Of a DNA stretch of 64,000 nt, positions 18,192-27,054 are shown one piece after another. Within the stretch, counting starts at the first letter, position 1, and every line of letters starts with the position of its first letter. The notes beneath the pieces are model-generated. The model was not told where the DNA came from and searched no databases. It worked only from the letters and a program-made list of their open reading frames with translations. The translations under genes were made by a program, and so were the position numbers. Origin of the DNA: Pseudomonas taiwanensis (lineage in GTDB: Bacteria; Pseudomonadota; Gammaproteobacteria; Pseudomonadales; Pseudomonadaceae); the NCBI RefSeq assembly GCF_013393345.1, contig NZ_QJRF01000060.1, positions 62,001-126,000 of the forward strand, given 5' to 3'.

Positions 18192-18643
18192 GCCGCACCT
18201 CCCTGCTTCAGCTGCCCGGGCTTGCCCATGCGCATGAACGCGCCCACCACATGGGCGATGGGCTGTGCCGGGTCGTCCTGGTAGGCATAGCCACGGGTGA
18301 AGATGATATTGGGGGTAACCCGGTAGCACTCGGCAAAACCGAAGACATCCTGGTGTGGCTCGGCCGGGTGCATGTAGTCGATGCGCAGGTCCAGGGTCGG
18401 GCAGATCTCGAACTCCGGGAGCACGCAGACCGTGGAAATGCCGCAGGTGGTATCCATCAGAGTGGTAATGGCACCACCGTGGATCACACCGGTTTCCGGA
18501 TTGCCGATGATCTGCGTGCTGTACGGCAGGCGCAGGGTCAGGCCTTGGGAAGTGGCGTCGTGCACGCTGAGGCCGAGCACCTGGCAATGACGCAGCACGG
18601 AAAGAAAGCGCTGCGCCCGTTCGATGAGGATGTTGTCCGTCAT
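18188..18643 (-). CDS. PaaI-family hot-dog thioesterase (first of pair)
   Basis: The 151-residue protein has one hot-dog domain with the motif ETGVIHGGAITTLMDTTCG, the classical HGG...D active-site arrangement of PaaI thioesterases, better conserved than in the downstream paralogue. The ATG before TDNILIERAQ is chosen; upstream in-frame codons would extend into the promoter region. It heads a likely three-gene leftward operon with the second thioesterase and the membrane protein, and is divergent from the small lipoprotein gene. Confidence 0.87.
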   Translation of the reverse strand: MTDNILIERAQRFLSVLRHCQVLGLSVHDATSQGLTLRLPYSTQIIGNPETGVIHGGAITTLMDTTCGISTVCVLPEFEICPTLDLRIDYMHPAEPHQDVFGFAECYRVTPNIIFTRGYAYQDDPAQPIAHVVGAFMRMGKPGQLKQGGAA

Positions 18644-18811
18644 GACTGCAACCTTGGCGGAAGTTGGGCAAAGAGGCGAATCATACCCTGCCCCACCCGC
18701 TTGCGCCGTGGGAGACCGCGCAGTCATGCTTTTTGCAATTGGCGCGGAACTTAGAAACGGATCACAAACTCCAACGGCTATCGATGAGGAAAAGCCACAC
18801 ATGGAGGCTCA

Positions 18812-19036
18812 ATGATGAAGAAAACCCTGTCTCTCGCCCTGCTCCTGGCCGCAAGCCTTGGTCTCGCCGCCTGCGACAAGAAGGAAGAGGCTCAGGCACC
18901 GGCTGCACCGGCTACCGAAACCCAGCCGAGCACCCCGGCCACCCCACCGACTCCGGCGCCGGAAACCGCCCCGGCACCGACCGAGCCCGCCCCGGCAGCG
19001 CCTGATACCGCGCCGTCCGAGGAGCAAAGCCAGTAA
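18812..19036 (+). CDS. Small Pro/Ala/Thr-rich lipoprotein
   Basis: The 74-residue protein has a lipoprotein signal peptide with lipobox LAAC (Cys near residue 21). The mature part is only about 50 residues, opens with DKKEE and is otherwise low-complexity Pro, Ala, Thr and Glu. Asp at mature position 2 is the inner-membrane retention signal known from Lol sorting in enterobacteria; the rule is less strict in Pseudomonas. GGAGG at 18803-18807 favours the second ATG at 18815. It has its own terminator. Function is unknown; the disordered tail suggests an envelope spacer or a small modulator. Confidence 0.8.
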   Translation: MMKKTLSLALLLAASLGLAACDKKEEAQAPAAPATETQPSTPATPPTPAPETAPAPTEPAPAAPDTAPSEEQSQ

Positions 19037-19058
19037 GCCTCCAGCTCGCTGGAACGAC

Positions 19059-19088
19059 AAGGCCCGCATAATGCGGGCCTTGTTGTTT
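19059..19088 (+). terminator. Terminator of the small lipoprotein gene
   Basis: The stem AAGGCCCGC / GCGGGCCTT is followed by TGTTGTTT. It starts 22 bases after the stop codon. The same stem could serve the convergent MAPEG gene less well, lacking a T-run on that side. Confidence 0.8.
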
Positions 19089-19097
19089 CCGGGTTAG

Positions 19098-19487
19098 TCA
19101 GAGTGCTGGGCTGAGCATCAATAGCAGGCAGCAGATCAGGCCGACGCCCCAGATCAGGCTGCGCAGGCTCGCTTTGTCATTCCAGTAGAGGAACAGATAC
19201 AAGACCCGCGAAACGATGAAGATGATCGCCAGCAGGTCGACGAACCAGCCCTGGGTCTGTGTGGTATGCGCCATGAGCACGCCCGCGGCGAACAGCGGGA
19301 ACATCTCGATGCTGTTCTGATGCGCCGCCACCGCTCGCGCGCCCACACCGGTCAGCCGTGCCTGTTGCGCGCGCGGGTGATGATTGTCATAGCCGCGCCC
19401 CTCCTCCCGCATGGCCTTGACCACTGGGATCTTGGCCAGATAGATGAGCAGAGCGGCAAAGAACAGGCACCAGAACGGAATACTCAT
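19098..19487 (-). CDS. MAPEG-family membrane protein
   Basis: The 129-residue protein has about four hydrophobic helices, with the MAPEG signature region NSIEMFPLFAAGVL between helices one and two. The family includes glutathione-dependent membrane enzymes and many bacterial members of unknown activity. Its start overlaps the stop of the upstream DUF599 gene by four bases (ATGA), with AAGGAG inside that gene's end, so the two are translationally coupled. Confidence 0.85.
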   Translation of the reverse strand: MSIPFWCLFFAALLIYLAKIPVVKAMREEGRGYDNHHPRAQQARLTGVGARAVAAHQNSIEMFPLFAAGVLMAHTTQTQGWFVDLLAIIFIVSRVLYLFLYWNDKASLRSLIWGVGLICCLLLMLSPAL

Positions 19488-20218
19488 TCGACTTTCTCCT
19501 TGGGCGCTTCCAGCGCCTGGGTCGGGGTGTAGACCATTACATCCAGCACATCGGAATGGAATTCGCGCCGATACAGCACCAGCACTACGCCGCTGGTGAC
19601 GATCATGAAGAACCAGGGGTTGATGAACCAGGCCAGCATCGCCATGCCGAAGTAGTAGCTGCGCAGGCCGAAGTTGAACTGGTTGGCCGCCAGGGAGATC
19701 ACCCGCGCCGTACGTTCGGCGAAGGCCTTGCGCTCCAGCTCACTGACGTGCCGCTCGCCGATCATCGGTGCCGAGCCCACCAGGATGGCGGCGAAGTTGT
19801 ACTGGCGCATGCACCAGCTGAAGGTGAAGAAGGCATAGACGAAGACCACCGCCAGGGCCAGCAGCTTCAGCTCGGAGACGCCCGTACTGGCGGGCTGCAC
19901 GAATGGCAGGTCCTCCAGCACCGATACCGCGCGGTCGGTGGAGCCGAGCACGGTGAGGATGCCGGCCAGGATGATCAGGGTGCTGGAGGCGAAGAACGAG
20001 GCGTTGCGCTCCAGGTTGCCGATCACGCTGGCGTCGGCGATGCGGTTGTCGCGCAGCAGCAGGCGGCGCATCCAGTCTTCGCGGTAGAGGTGCAGGACCG
20101 AGGCCAGGCAGGCGGTGTCCCTGCCCTTCCAGATGGCGTAGCGGGTGTAGCCCAACCAGCAGCCGATGAACCAGATGATTGCCAGCAGATGCGGCCAGTT
20201 GCGCAGAATGATCGACAT
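19484..20218 (-). CDS. DUF599 family integral membrane protein
   Basis: The 244-residue protein has four hydrophobic segments (about 8-25, 75-92, 118-138 and 195-220). The pattern and the segment AANQFNFGLRSYYFGMAMLAWF match the DUF599 family, which has no known function. AAGGA precedes the ATG. It is the first gene of a two-gene operon with the MAPEG protein, so a joint membrane role is possible. Confidence 0.8.
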   Translation of the reverse strand: MSIILRNWPHLLAIIWFIGCWLGYTRYAIWKGRDTACLASVLHLYREDWMRRLLLRDNRIADASVIGNLERNASFFASSTLIILAGILTVLGSTDRAVSVLEDLPFVQPASTGVSELKLLALAVVFVYAFFTFSWCMRQYNFAAILVGSAPMIGERHVSELERKAFAERTARVISLAANQFNFGLRSYYFGMAMLAWFINPWFFMIVTSGVVLVLYRREFHSDVLDVMVYTPTQALEAPKEKVE

Positions 20219-20289
20219 GCAGATTCCTTGTAATAACGCCGCGGATTATAGCGGCAGGCACTTACCGGTGCTGTGTTCAGGCATTGACG

Positions 20290-20347
20290 TAGCCCGGATG
20301 AAATCCGGGAATCGCCACACATCCGTCCCCGGATTGCATCCGGGCTA
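20290..20347. repeat. Inverted repeat TAGCCCGGATGAAATCCGGG type
   Basis: The 20-base left arm (20290-20309) is mirrored by a near-perfect inverted copy at 20328-20347, differing only in the centre (GAAA versus GCAA). Each arm is itself a CCCGGAT...ATCCGGG hairpin. This is a third dispersed-repeat family in the window, adjacent to a TGTAGGA-type REP. Confidence 0.75.
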
Positions 20348-20353
20348 TGGCCC

Positions 20354-20377
20354 TGTAGGAGCGAATTCATTCGCGAA
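20354..20377 (+). repeat. REP element, GAATTCATTC core
   Basis: A single TGTAGGAGCGAATTCATTCG-type REP ending in CGAA. It lies six bases after the TAGCCCGG inverted repeat in the gap upstream of the DUF599 operon and downstream of braB. Confidence 0.8.
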
Positions 20378-20400
20378 GAAATCTGCTCGACAGACCAATG

Positions 20401-20427
20401 AAAAAGGCCGCCCGAAGGCGGCCTTTT
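20401..20427 (-). terminator. Terminator of braB
   Basis: Reading leftward, AAAAGGCCGCC-TTCG-GGCGGCCTTTTT forms a GC-rich stem closed by a cUUCGg tetraloop with a T-run. It starts 18 bases after the braB stop codon. Confidence 0.9.
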
Positions 20428-20444
20428 CTGGGGGAACTCCGGAC

Positions 20445-21758
20445 TCAGGCAGCCACTTCCACCGGCTTGCCCAGGAGGCGGTCGTAGAGGCTGGCCAACG
20501 CCAGGGCAGCGACAGCAGGCAGCAGCCAGGCAAGGCCCTGCTCCGACAGTGGCAGATGGGAAAGCCACTGCGGCATCCAACCGGCCAGTTCGGCGCCCTT
20601 GAGCGCGTCAATCAGGCCGAACAGCAGCGATACCAACATCACCGGTGCCACCACGCGACCCGGCGAGTGCCACAGGCCCCAGCAGAAGCTGAGCGCTACG
20701 AGCACGATGCACGGCGGATAGATCGCGGTGAGCACCGGCACTGAAACCTGGATCAACTTGGTCAGGCCGAGGTTCGACACCAGCAGGCTGAAGACGGCCA
20801 GGATGATCACCAGGCTGCGGTAGGAAAGCGGCAGGAGCCGGCTGAAGTATTCCGCGCAAGCACAGGTCAGGCCGACAGCCGTTACCAGGCACGCCAGGGA
20901 AATCAGCAGCGCAAGGAAGGTGCTGCCGAGGTTGCCGAAGGTGTGTTGCACATACGCATGCAACACCGCTGCACCGTTGGCAGCCTCACCGGCGATGCCG
21001 TGGCTGTTGGCGCCCAGGCGGAACAGGCTGATGTAGACCAGCGCCAGGCCGACACCGGCGATCAGGCCGGCGATGACGGCATAACGGGTGATCAGGCGCG
21101 GCGATTCGACGCCACGGGAGCGAATGGCATTGACGATGACGATGCCGAACACCAGGGCACCCAGGGTATCCATGGTCAGGTAGCCATTGATGAAGCCTTG
21201 GGAGAACGGTGCGGCCTGGTAGGCCGGAGTGGCATCGCCGATTTCACCCATCGGCAGCATGAAGGCGGCAATACCGAGGATCGCCAGGGCGACGATCTTC
21301 ATCGGCGCAAGCACGCGACCCACGGTGTCCAGCAGGCGACCCGGATAGAGGGAAACCGCAAGGACCACCAGGAAATACACCAGGCTGTAGGCGAACAGGG
21401 CCACCGGCGTTTCGCCAGTGAGGGGCGCCAGGCCCACTTCGAAGGAAACGGTCGCGGTACGGGGCGTCGCGAACAGCGGACCCACGGAGAGGTAGCAGAC
21501 AGCCGCCAGCAGAACGCCGGCCGTCCTGCCGATGGGACTGCTGAGGGAATCCATGGCACCGCCGACCTTGGCCAGTGCGATCACGGTCACGACCGGAAGC
21601 CCGACCGCGGTGATCAGGAAGCCCAGAGCCGCCATCCAGACATGGGGTCCGGACTGCAAGCCGACGATGGGCGGGAAGATGATATTGCCGGCCCCGACGA
21701 ACAGGGCAAATGTCATAAAGCCAAGCGCCAGGATGTCCTGGCCTTTCAAGGATTTCAT
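20445..21758 (-). CDS. braB: Branched-chain amino acid:cation symporter BraB/BrnQ
   Basis: The 437-residue inner-membrane carrier has about twelve hydrophobic helices and the family's N-terminal signature [14 protein letters not shown] near residue 18. BraB-type (LIV-II) carriers import leucine, isoleucine and valine with sodium or protons. It lies between sucD and the DUF599 operon, as I recall for PA1590 in P. aeruginosa. The ribosome-binding site is weak (AATTCCCCA before ATG). The 300 bases upstream are unusually rich in hairpins, and a tetraloop terminator follows. Confidence 0.93.
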   Translation of the reverse strand: MKSLKGQDILALGFMTFALFVGAGNIIFPPIVGLQSGPHVWMAALGFLITAVGLPVVTVIALAKVGGAMDSLSSPIGRTAGVLLAAVCYLSVGPLFATPRTATVSFEVGLAPLTGETPVALFAYSLVYFLVVLAVSLYPGRLLDTVGRVLAPMKIVALAILGIAAFMLPMGEIGDATPAYQAAPFSQGFINGYLTMDTLGALVFGIVIVNAIRSRGVESPRLITRYAVIAGLIAGVGLALVYISLFRLGANSHGIAGEAANGAAVLHAYVQHTFGNLGSTFLALLISLACLVTAVGLTCACAEYFSRLLPLSYRSLVIILAVFSLLVSNLGLTKLIQVSVPVLTAIYPPCIVLVALSFCWGLWHSPGRVVAPVMLVSLLFGLIDALKGAELAGWMPQWLSHLPLSEQGLAWLLPAVAALALASLYDRLLGKPVEVAA

Positions 21759-22066
21759 TGGGGAATTACCACATCGCTGAAACAGGGTTTACCGAAGGGG
21801 TTTCCCGATTGGGTCGGGGGAAACGTCATCCATCCGTTTGGGATTGATCGCTAGTGCCCGACCTTCGCCCTTGTGGGGCATGGTGAGCGCGTGGTTGCAA
21901 CCCTACCGATTTTACCGGGGGAAGCGCCTGACGTGGATCAGGCTGTCGGAGTAGCAACCGTTTCTGTCGCTTGCCCGACAGGCGGTTGCACATTTCACAG
22001 AAAAGGTTGCACCCAGAACGACAAAGGCCACCCGAAGGTGGCCTTTGTTGGGGGAATCAAGGCGCC
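21759..22066. promoter_or_regulatory. Structured upstream region of braB
   Basis: This gap contains, from left to right: a hairpin TTTCCCGA-TTGGG-TCGGGGGAAA (21801-21823), the perfect palindrome GGTTGCAACC (21893-21902), a hairpin GCCTGA-CGTGGA-TCAGGC (21926-21943), and a longer nested hairpin (21954-21989; GCAACCG with CGGTTGC outside, CTGTCG with CGACAG inside). Two GGTTGCA copies at 21984 and 22005 are 21 bases apart. The sucD terminator lies at the right end. The layout suggests an operator array, a structured leader of braB, or a small RNA; no leader peptide rich in Leu, Ile or Val is visible on the braB strand. Confidence 0.5.
22021..22048 (-). terminator. Terminator of the suc operon
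   Basis: The 12-bp perfect stem ACAAAGGCCACC / GGTGGCCTTTGT is closed, reading leftward, by a TTCG tetraloop. It lies 18 bases after the sucD stop codon. The trailing tract is only moderately T-rich. Confidence 0.8.
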
Positions 22067-22954
22067 TTAGGCGTTCTTGACTTCCCAGCCGGTCAGCTCG
22101 GCCAGGGCCTTGCCGATGTCGGCCAGGGAACGCACGGTTTTCACACCAGCGTCCTGCAGGGCGGCGAACTTCTCGTCTGCAGTGCCCTTGCCACCGGAGA
22201 TGATGGCGCCTGCGTGGCCCATGCGCTTGCCGGGCGGTGCAGTCACACCAGCGATGTAGGACACCACCGGCTTGGTCACGTTGGCCTTGATGAAGGCAGC
22301 AGCTTCTTCTTCAGCGGAACCGCCGATTTCGCCGATCATGACGATGGCTTCGGTCTGCGGGTCTTCCTGGAACAGCTTCAGGATGTCGATGAAGTTGGAG
22401 CCCGGGATCGGGTCACCACCGATGCCCACGCAGGTGGACTGGCCGAAGCCGGCGTCGGTGGTCTGCTTCACGGCTTCATAGGTCAGGGTGCCGGAACGCG
22501 ACACGATGCCTACCTTGCCCGGCAGGTGGATGTGACCCGGCATGATGCCGATCTTGCACTCGCCGGGAGTGATCACGCCCGGGCAGTTCGGGCCGATCAG
22601 GCGTACGCCCAGCTCGTCGCACTTGACCTTGGCGTCCAGCATGTCGAGGGTCGGGATGCCTTCGGTGATGCAAACGATCAGCTTGATGCCGCCGTAGGCC
22701 GCTTCCAGGATGGAGTCCTTGCAGAAGGGAGCCGGAACGTAGATGACCGAAGCTTCGGCGCCGGTCGCTTCAACGGCTTCCTTGACGGTGTTGAACACCG
22801 GCAGGCCCAGGTGGGTGGTGCCGCCCTTGCCGGGGGTCACGCCGCCAACCATCTTGGTGCCGTAGGCGATGGCTTGTTCGGAGTGGAAAGTACCCTGGCT
22901 ACCGGTGAAGCCCTGGCAGATGACTTTGGTGTCTTTGTTGATCAGGACGCTCAT
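22067..22954 (-). CDS. sucD: Succinyl-CoA synthetase alpha subunit
   Basis: SucD with SucC converts succinyl-CoA to succinate with substrate-level phosphorylation. The 295-residue protein has the CoA-binding Rossmann domain ([10 protein letters not shown]) and the phosphorylated active-site His247 in [12 protein letters not shown]. Its ATG shares one base with the sucC stop codon (TAATG), indicating coupled translation. It is the last gene of the sdh-suc block. Confidence 0.98.
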   Translation of the reverse strand: MSVLINKDTKVICQGFTGSQGTFHSEQAIAYGTKMVGGVTPGKGGTTHLGLPVFNTVKEAVEATGAEASVIYVPAPFCKDSILEAAYGGIKLIVCITEGIPTLDMLDAKVKCDELGVRLIGPNCPGVITPGECKIGIMPGHIHLPGKVGIVSRSGTLTYEAVKQTTDAGFGQSTCVGIGGDPIPGSNFIDILKLFQEDPQTEAIVMIGEIGGSAEEEAAAFIKANVTKPVVSYIAGVTAPPGKRMGHAGAIISGGKGTADEKFAALQDAGVKTVRSLADIGKALAELTGWEVKNA

Positions 22955-24120
22955 TACTTGCCCTCCGCGGCCTTGACGACTTGCTGTGCAGCGTCGGTCA
23001 GGCTGGTCGCCGCGATGATGTTCAGACCGCTCTCGGCCAGCACCTTGGCGCCGAGGTCAGCGTTGTTGCCTTCCAGACGGACGACCACCGGGATCTTCAC
23101 GCCAACTTCTTTCACCGCGCCGATGATGCCTTCGGCAATCATGTCGCAACGAACGATGCCGCCGAAGATGTTCACCAGTACGGCAGCGACGTTGCTGTCG
23201 GACAGGATGATCTTGAACGCTTCGGTCACGCGCTCCTTGGTTGCACCGCCGCCAACGTCGAGGAAGTTGGCCGGCTTGCCGCCGTGGAGGTTGACGATGT
23301 CCATGGTACCCATGGCCAGGCCGGCACCGTTGACCATGCAGCCAATGTTGCCTTCCAGGGCCACGTAGTTCAGTTCCCACTTCTGCGCATGGGCTTCACG
23401 AGCGTCGTCCTGGGACGGGTCGTGCATGGCGCGCAGCTTGGGCTGACGGTACATGGCGTTGCTGTCGATGTTGATCTTGGCGTCCAGGCAGTGCAGGTTG
23501 CCGTCTGCCTTGATGACCAGCGGGTTCACTTCCAGCAGAGCCAGGTCGTAGTCCTGGAACAGCTTGGCCAGGCCAACGAAGATGTGGGTGAACTGCTTGA
23601 TCTGATCACCTTCCAGGCCCAGCTGGAAAGCCAGCTCGCGACCCTGGTACGGCTGAGCGCCGACCAGCGGATCGACGGTGGCCTTGAGGATCTTCTCGGG
23701 GGTCTCGTGAGCTACTTTCTCGATGTCCACGCCACCTTCGGTGGAAGCCATGAACACGATACGGCGGCTGGAACGATCTACCACGGCGCCCAGGTACAGT
23801 TCCTTGGCGATGTCGGTGCAGGATTCAACCAGGATTTTGCTGACCGGCTGACCATTGGCGTCAGTCTGATAGGTCACCAGGCGCTTGCCCAGCCAGTTGG
23901 CGGCGAAGGCCTTGGCATCTTCCTTGCTCTTGACCAGCTTCACGCCGCCCGCTTTACCGCGGCCGCCAGCGTGGACCTGAGCTTTGACAACCCATTCGCT
24001 GCCACCGATTTTTTCGCAGGCTGCTGCGGCTTCTTCCGGGGTGTCTACGGCAAAGCCCTTGGATACGGGCAGGCCGTATTCAGCGAACAGCTGCTTACCC
24101 TGATACTCGTGGAGATTCAT
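22954..24120 (-). CDS. sucC: Succinyl-CoA synthetase beta subunit
   Basis: SucC is the nucleotide-binding subunit. The 388-residue protein begins [12 protein letters not shown] and carries the ATP-grasp domain ([15 protein letters not shown]) followed by the C-terminal ligase domain with [10 protein letters not shown]. It is one residue longer than the E. coli length I recall. It begins 157 bases after lpdG and overlaps sucD by one base. Confidence 0.98.
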   Translation of the reverse strand: MNLHEYQGKQLFAEYGLPVSKGFAVDTPEEAAAACEKIGGSEWVVKAQVHAGGRGKAGGVKLVKSKEDAKAFAANWLGKRLVTYQTDANGQPVSKILVESCTDIAKELYLGAVVDRSSRRIVFMASTEGGVDIEKVAHETPEKILKATVDPLVGAQPYQGRELAFQLGLEGDQIKQFTHIFVGLAKLFQDYDLALLEVNPLVIKADGNLHCLDAKINIDSNAMYRQPKLRAMHDPSQDDAREAHAQKWELNYVALEGNIGCMVNGAGLAMGTMDIVNLHGGKPANFLDVGGGATKERVTEAFKIILSDSNVAAVLVNIFGGIVRCDMIAEGIIGAVKEVGVKIPVVVRLEGNNADLGAKVLAESGLNIIAATSLTDAAQQVVKAAEGK

Positions 24121-24223
24121 GCTTGTCTACCGTCTTCGTTTAGGTATTGCGCATTCGGCGCTGCATTCGTGGTGCCGCGCCACCTGTGACTGCAGTTGAA
24201 GGCAGTCCGGCGGGCTTTCCGCG

Positions 24224-24243
24224 GTGAGCCCCAGAGGGCTCAC
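24224..24243 (-). other. Intercistronic hairpin between lpdG and sucC
   Basis: GTGAGCCC-CAGA-GGGCTCAC is an 8-bp perfect stem in the 157-base gap between lpdG and sucC, flanked on both sides by GGCAGTCCG direct repeats (24201 and 24250). There is no T-run, so it may be an mRNA-stabilising or processing hairpin, not a terminator. Confidence 0.5.
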
Positions 24244-24277
24244 GGCACGGGCAGTCCGCCGTGGTTCTTCTTTGCTC

Positions 24278-25717
<1,440 letters not shown>

Positions 25718-25783
25718 TCATTCCTTCTCGTATGAAACCGGACGGCCCCTGTAAGGGGGGCCGCCGTAAAGAGAGACCGCCGA

Positions 25784-27010
25784 TCAGATGTCCAGCAGCA
25801 GACGAGCCGGGTCTTCCAGCAGGTTCTTGATGGTCACCAGGAAGCTCACAGCTTCCTTGCCATCGATCAGGCGGTGGTCGTAGGACAGAGCCAGGTACAT
25901 CATCGGGCGGATAACGACCTGACCGTTGATGGCCATCGGGCGCTGGATGATGTTGTGCATGCCGAGAATGGCGGCCTGCGGCGGGTTGACGATCGGGGTC
26001 GACATCATCGAACCGAAGGTGCCGCCGTTGGTGATGGTGAAGGTGCCACCAGTCATCTCGTCGATGGACAGCTTGCCTTCACGGGCCTTCTTGCCGAAGG
26101 TCGCAATGCCGCTCTCGACTTCTGCCAGGCTCATCAGCTCAGCGTTGCGCAGAACCGGAACCACCAGACCACGGTCGCTGGAAACGGCTACGCCGATGTC
26201 CTGGTAGCCGTGGTACACGATGTCGTTGCCGTCGATGGAAGCGTTGACGGCCGGGAAGCGCTTCAGCGCCTCGACGGAAGCCTTGACGAAGAAGGACATG
26301 AAGCCCAGGCGTACGCCGTTGTGGGTCTTCTCGAACAGGTCCTTGTACTTCGAACGCAGCGCCATGACTTCAGTCATGTCGACTTCGTTGAAGGTGGTCA
26401 GCATGGCCATGGTGGACTGGGCTTCGACCAGACGCTCGGCAACCTTGGCACGCAGGCGGGTCATCGGTACGCGCTTCTCAACGCGATCGCCAGCGGCGAA
26501 GACCGGAGCCTCGGCAGCCGGGGCAGCGGGCTTGGCTGCCGGAGCAGCCGGAGCGGATTTCTTCGCTTCGACGGCGGCAACCACGTCTTCCTTGGTCACG
26601 CGACCGCCTTTGCCAGTGCCGGCGATGCTGTTCGGATCGATGCCGTTCTCTTCGGCCAGCTTGCGGGCGGCCGGGGAGAGGATGGCGTCGTCGCCAGCGG
26701 CAGCGGCCGGAGCGGCAGCCTGGGCAGCGGGAGCGGCGGCCGGGGCAGCAGCAGCCGGAGCAGCGGCAGCTGCGCCAGCATTCAGTTTGCCGAGCAGTTC
26801 GCCGCTGAGGACGGTGTCGCCCTCGTTCTTGACGATTTCAGCCAGGACGCCGTCGGCTTCCGCCAGGACTTCCATGACCACTTTGTCAGTTTCGATGTCG
26901 ACGATCAGCTCATCGCGCTTGACCGCATCGCCCGGCTTCTTGTGCCAGGTAGCCACGGTGCCATCGGCAACCGATTCCGGGAAAGTGGGGGCTTTGATCT
27001 CGATAGCCAT
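25784..27010 (-). CDS. sucB: Dihydrolipoyl succinyltransferase (E2 of 2-oxoglutarate dehydrogenase)
   Basis: SucB forms the core of the 2-oxoglutarate dehydrogenase complex and transfers the succinyl group to CoA. The 408-residue protein has one lipoyl domain (lipoyl-Lys43 in [10 protein letters not shown]), a long Ala/Pro-rich flexible linker (about 78-107), the E3-binding domain ([15 protein letters not shown]) and the catalytic domain with His379 and Asp383 in YDHRLIDG. It lies 44 bases after sucA. Confidence 0.98.
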   Translation of the reverse strand: MAIEIKAPTFPESVADGTVATWHKKPGDAVKRDELIVDIETDKVVMEVLAEADGVLAEIVKNEGDTVLSGELLGKLNAGAAAAAPAAAAPAAAPAAQAAAPAAAAGDDAILSPAARKLAEENGIDPNSIAGTGKGGRVTKEDVVAAVEAKKSAPAAPAAKPAAPAAEAPVFAAGDRVEKRVPMTRLRAKVAERLVEAQSTMAMLTTFNEVDMTEVMALRSKYKDLFEKTHNGVRLGFMSFFVKASVEALKRFPAVNASIDGNDIVYHGYQDIGVAVSSDRGLVVPVLRNAELMSLAEVESGIATFGKKAREGKLSIDEMTGGTFTITNGGTFGSMMSTPIVNPPQAAILGMHNIIQRPMAINGQVVIRPMMYLALSYDHRLIDGKEAVSFLVTIKNLLEDPARLLLDI

Positions 27011-27054
27011 TATTCAGGGTTCCTATCTAATTCGGTTTCTTCTGCGCGAAGGCG

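Noticed and set aside
18192-18671. An in-frame N-terminal extension of the second thioesterase
   Set aside because: It overlaps the first thioesterase in another frame; the ATG at 18191 has GGAGGT and begins exactly at the family's usual N-terminus.
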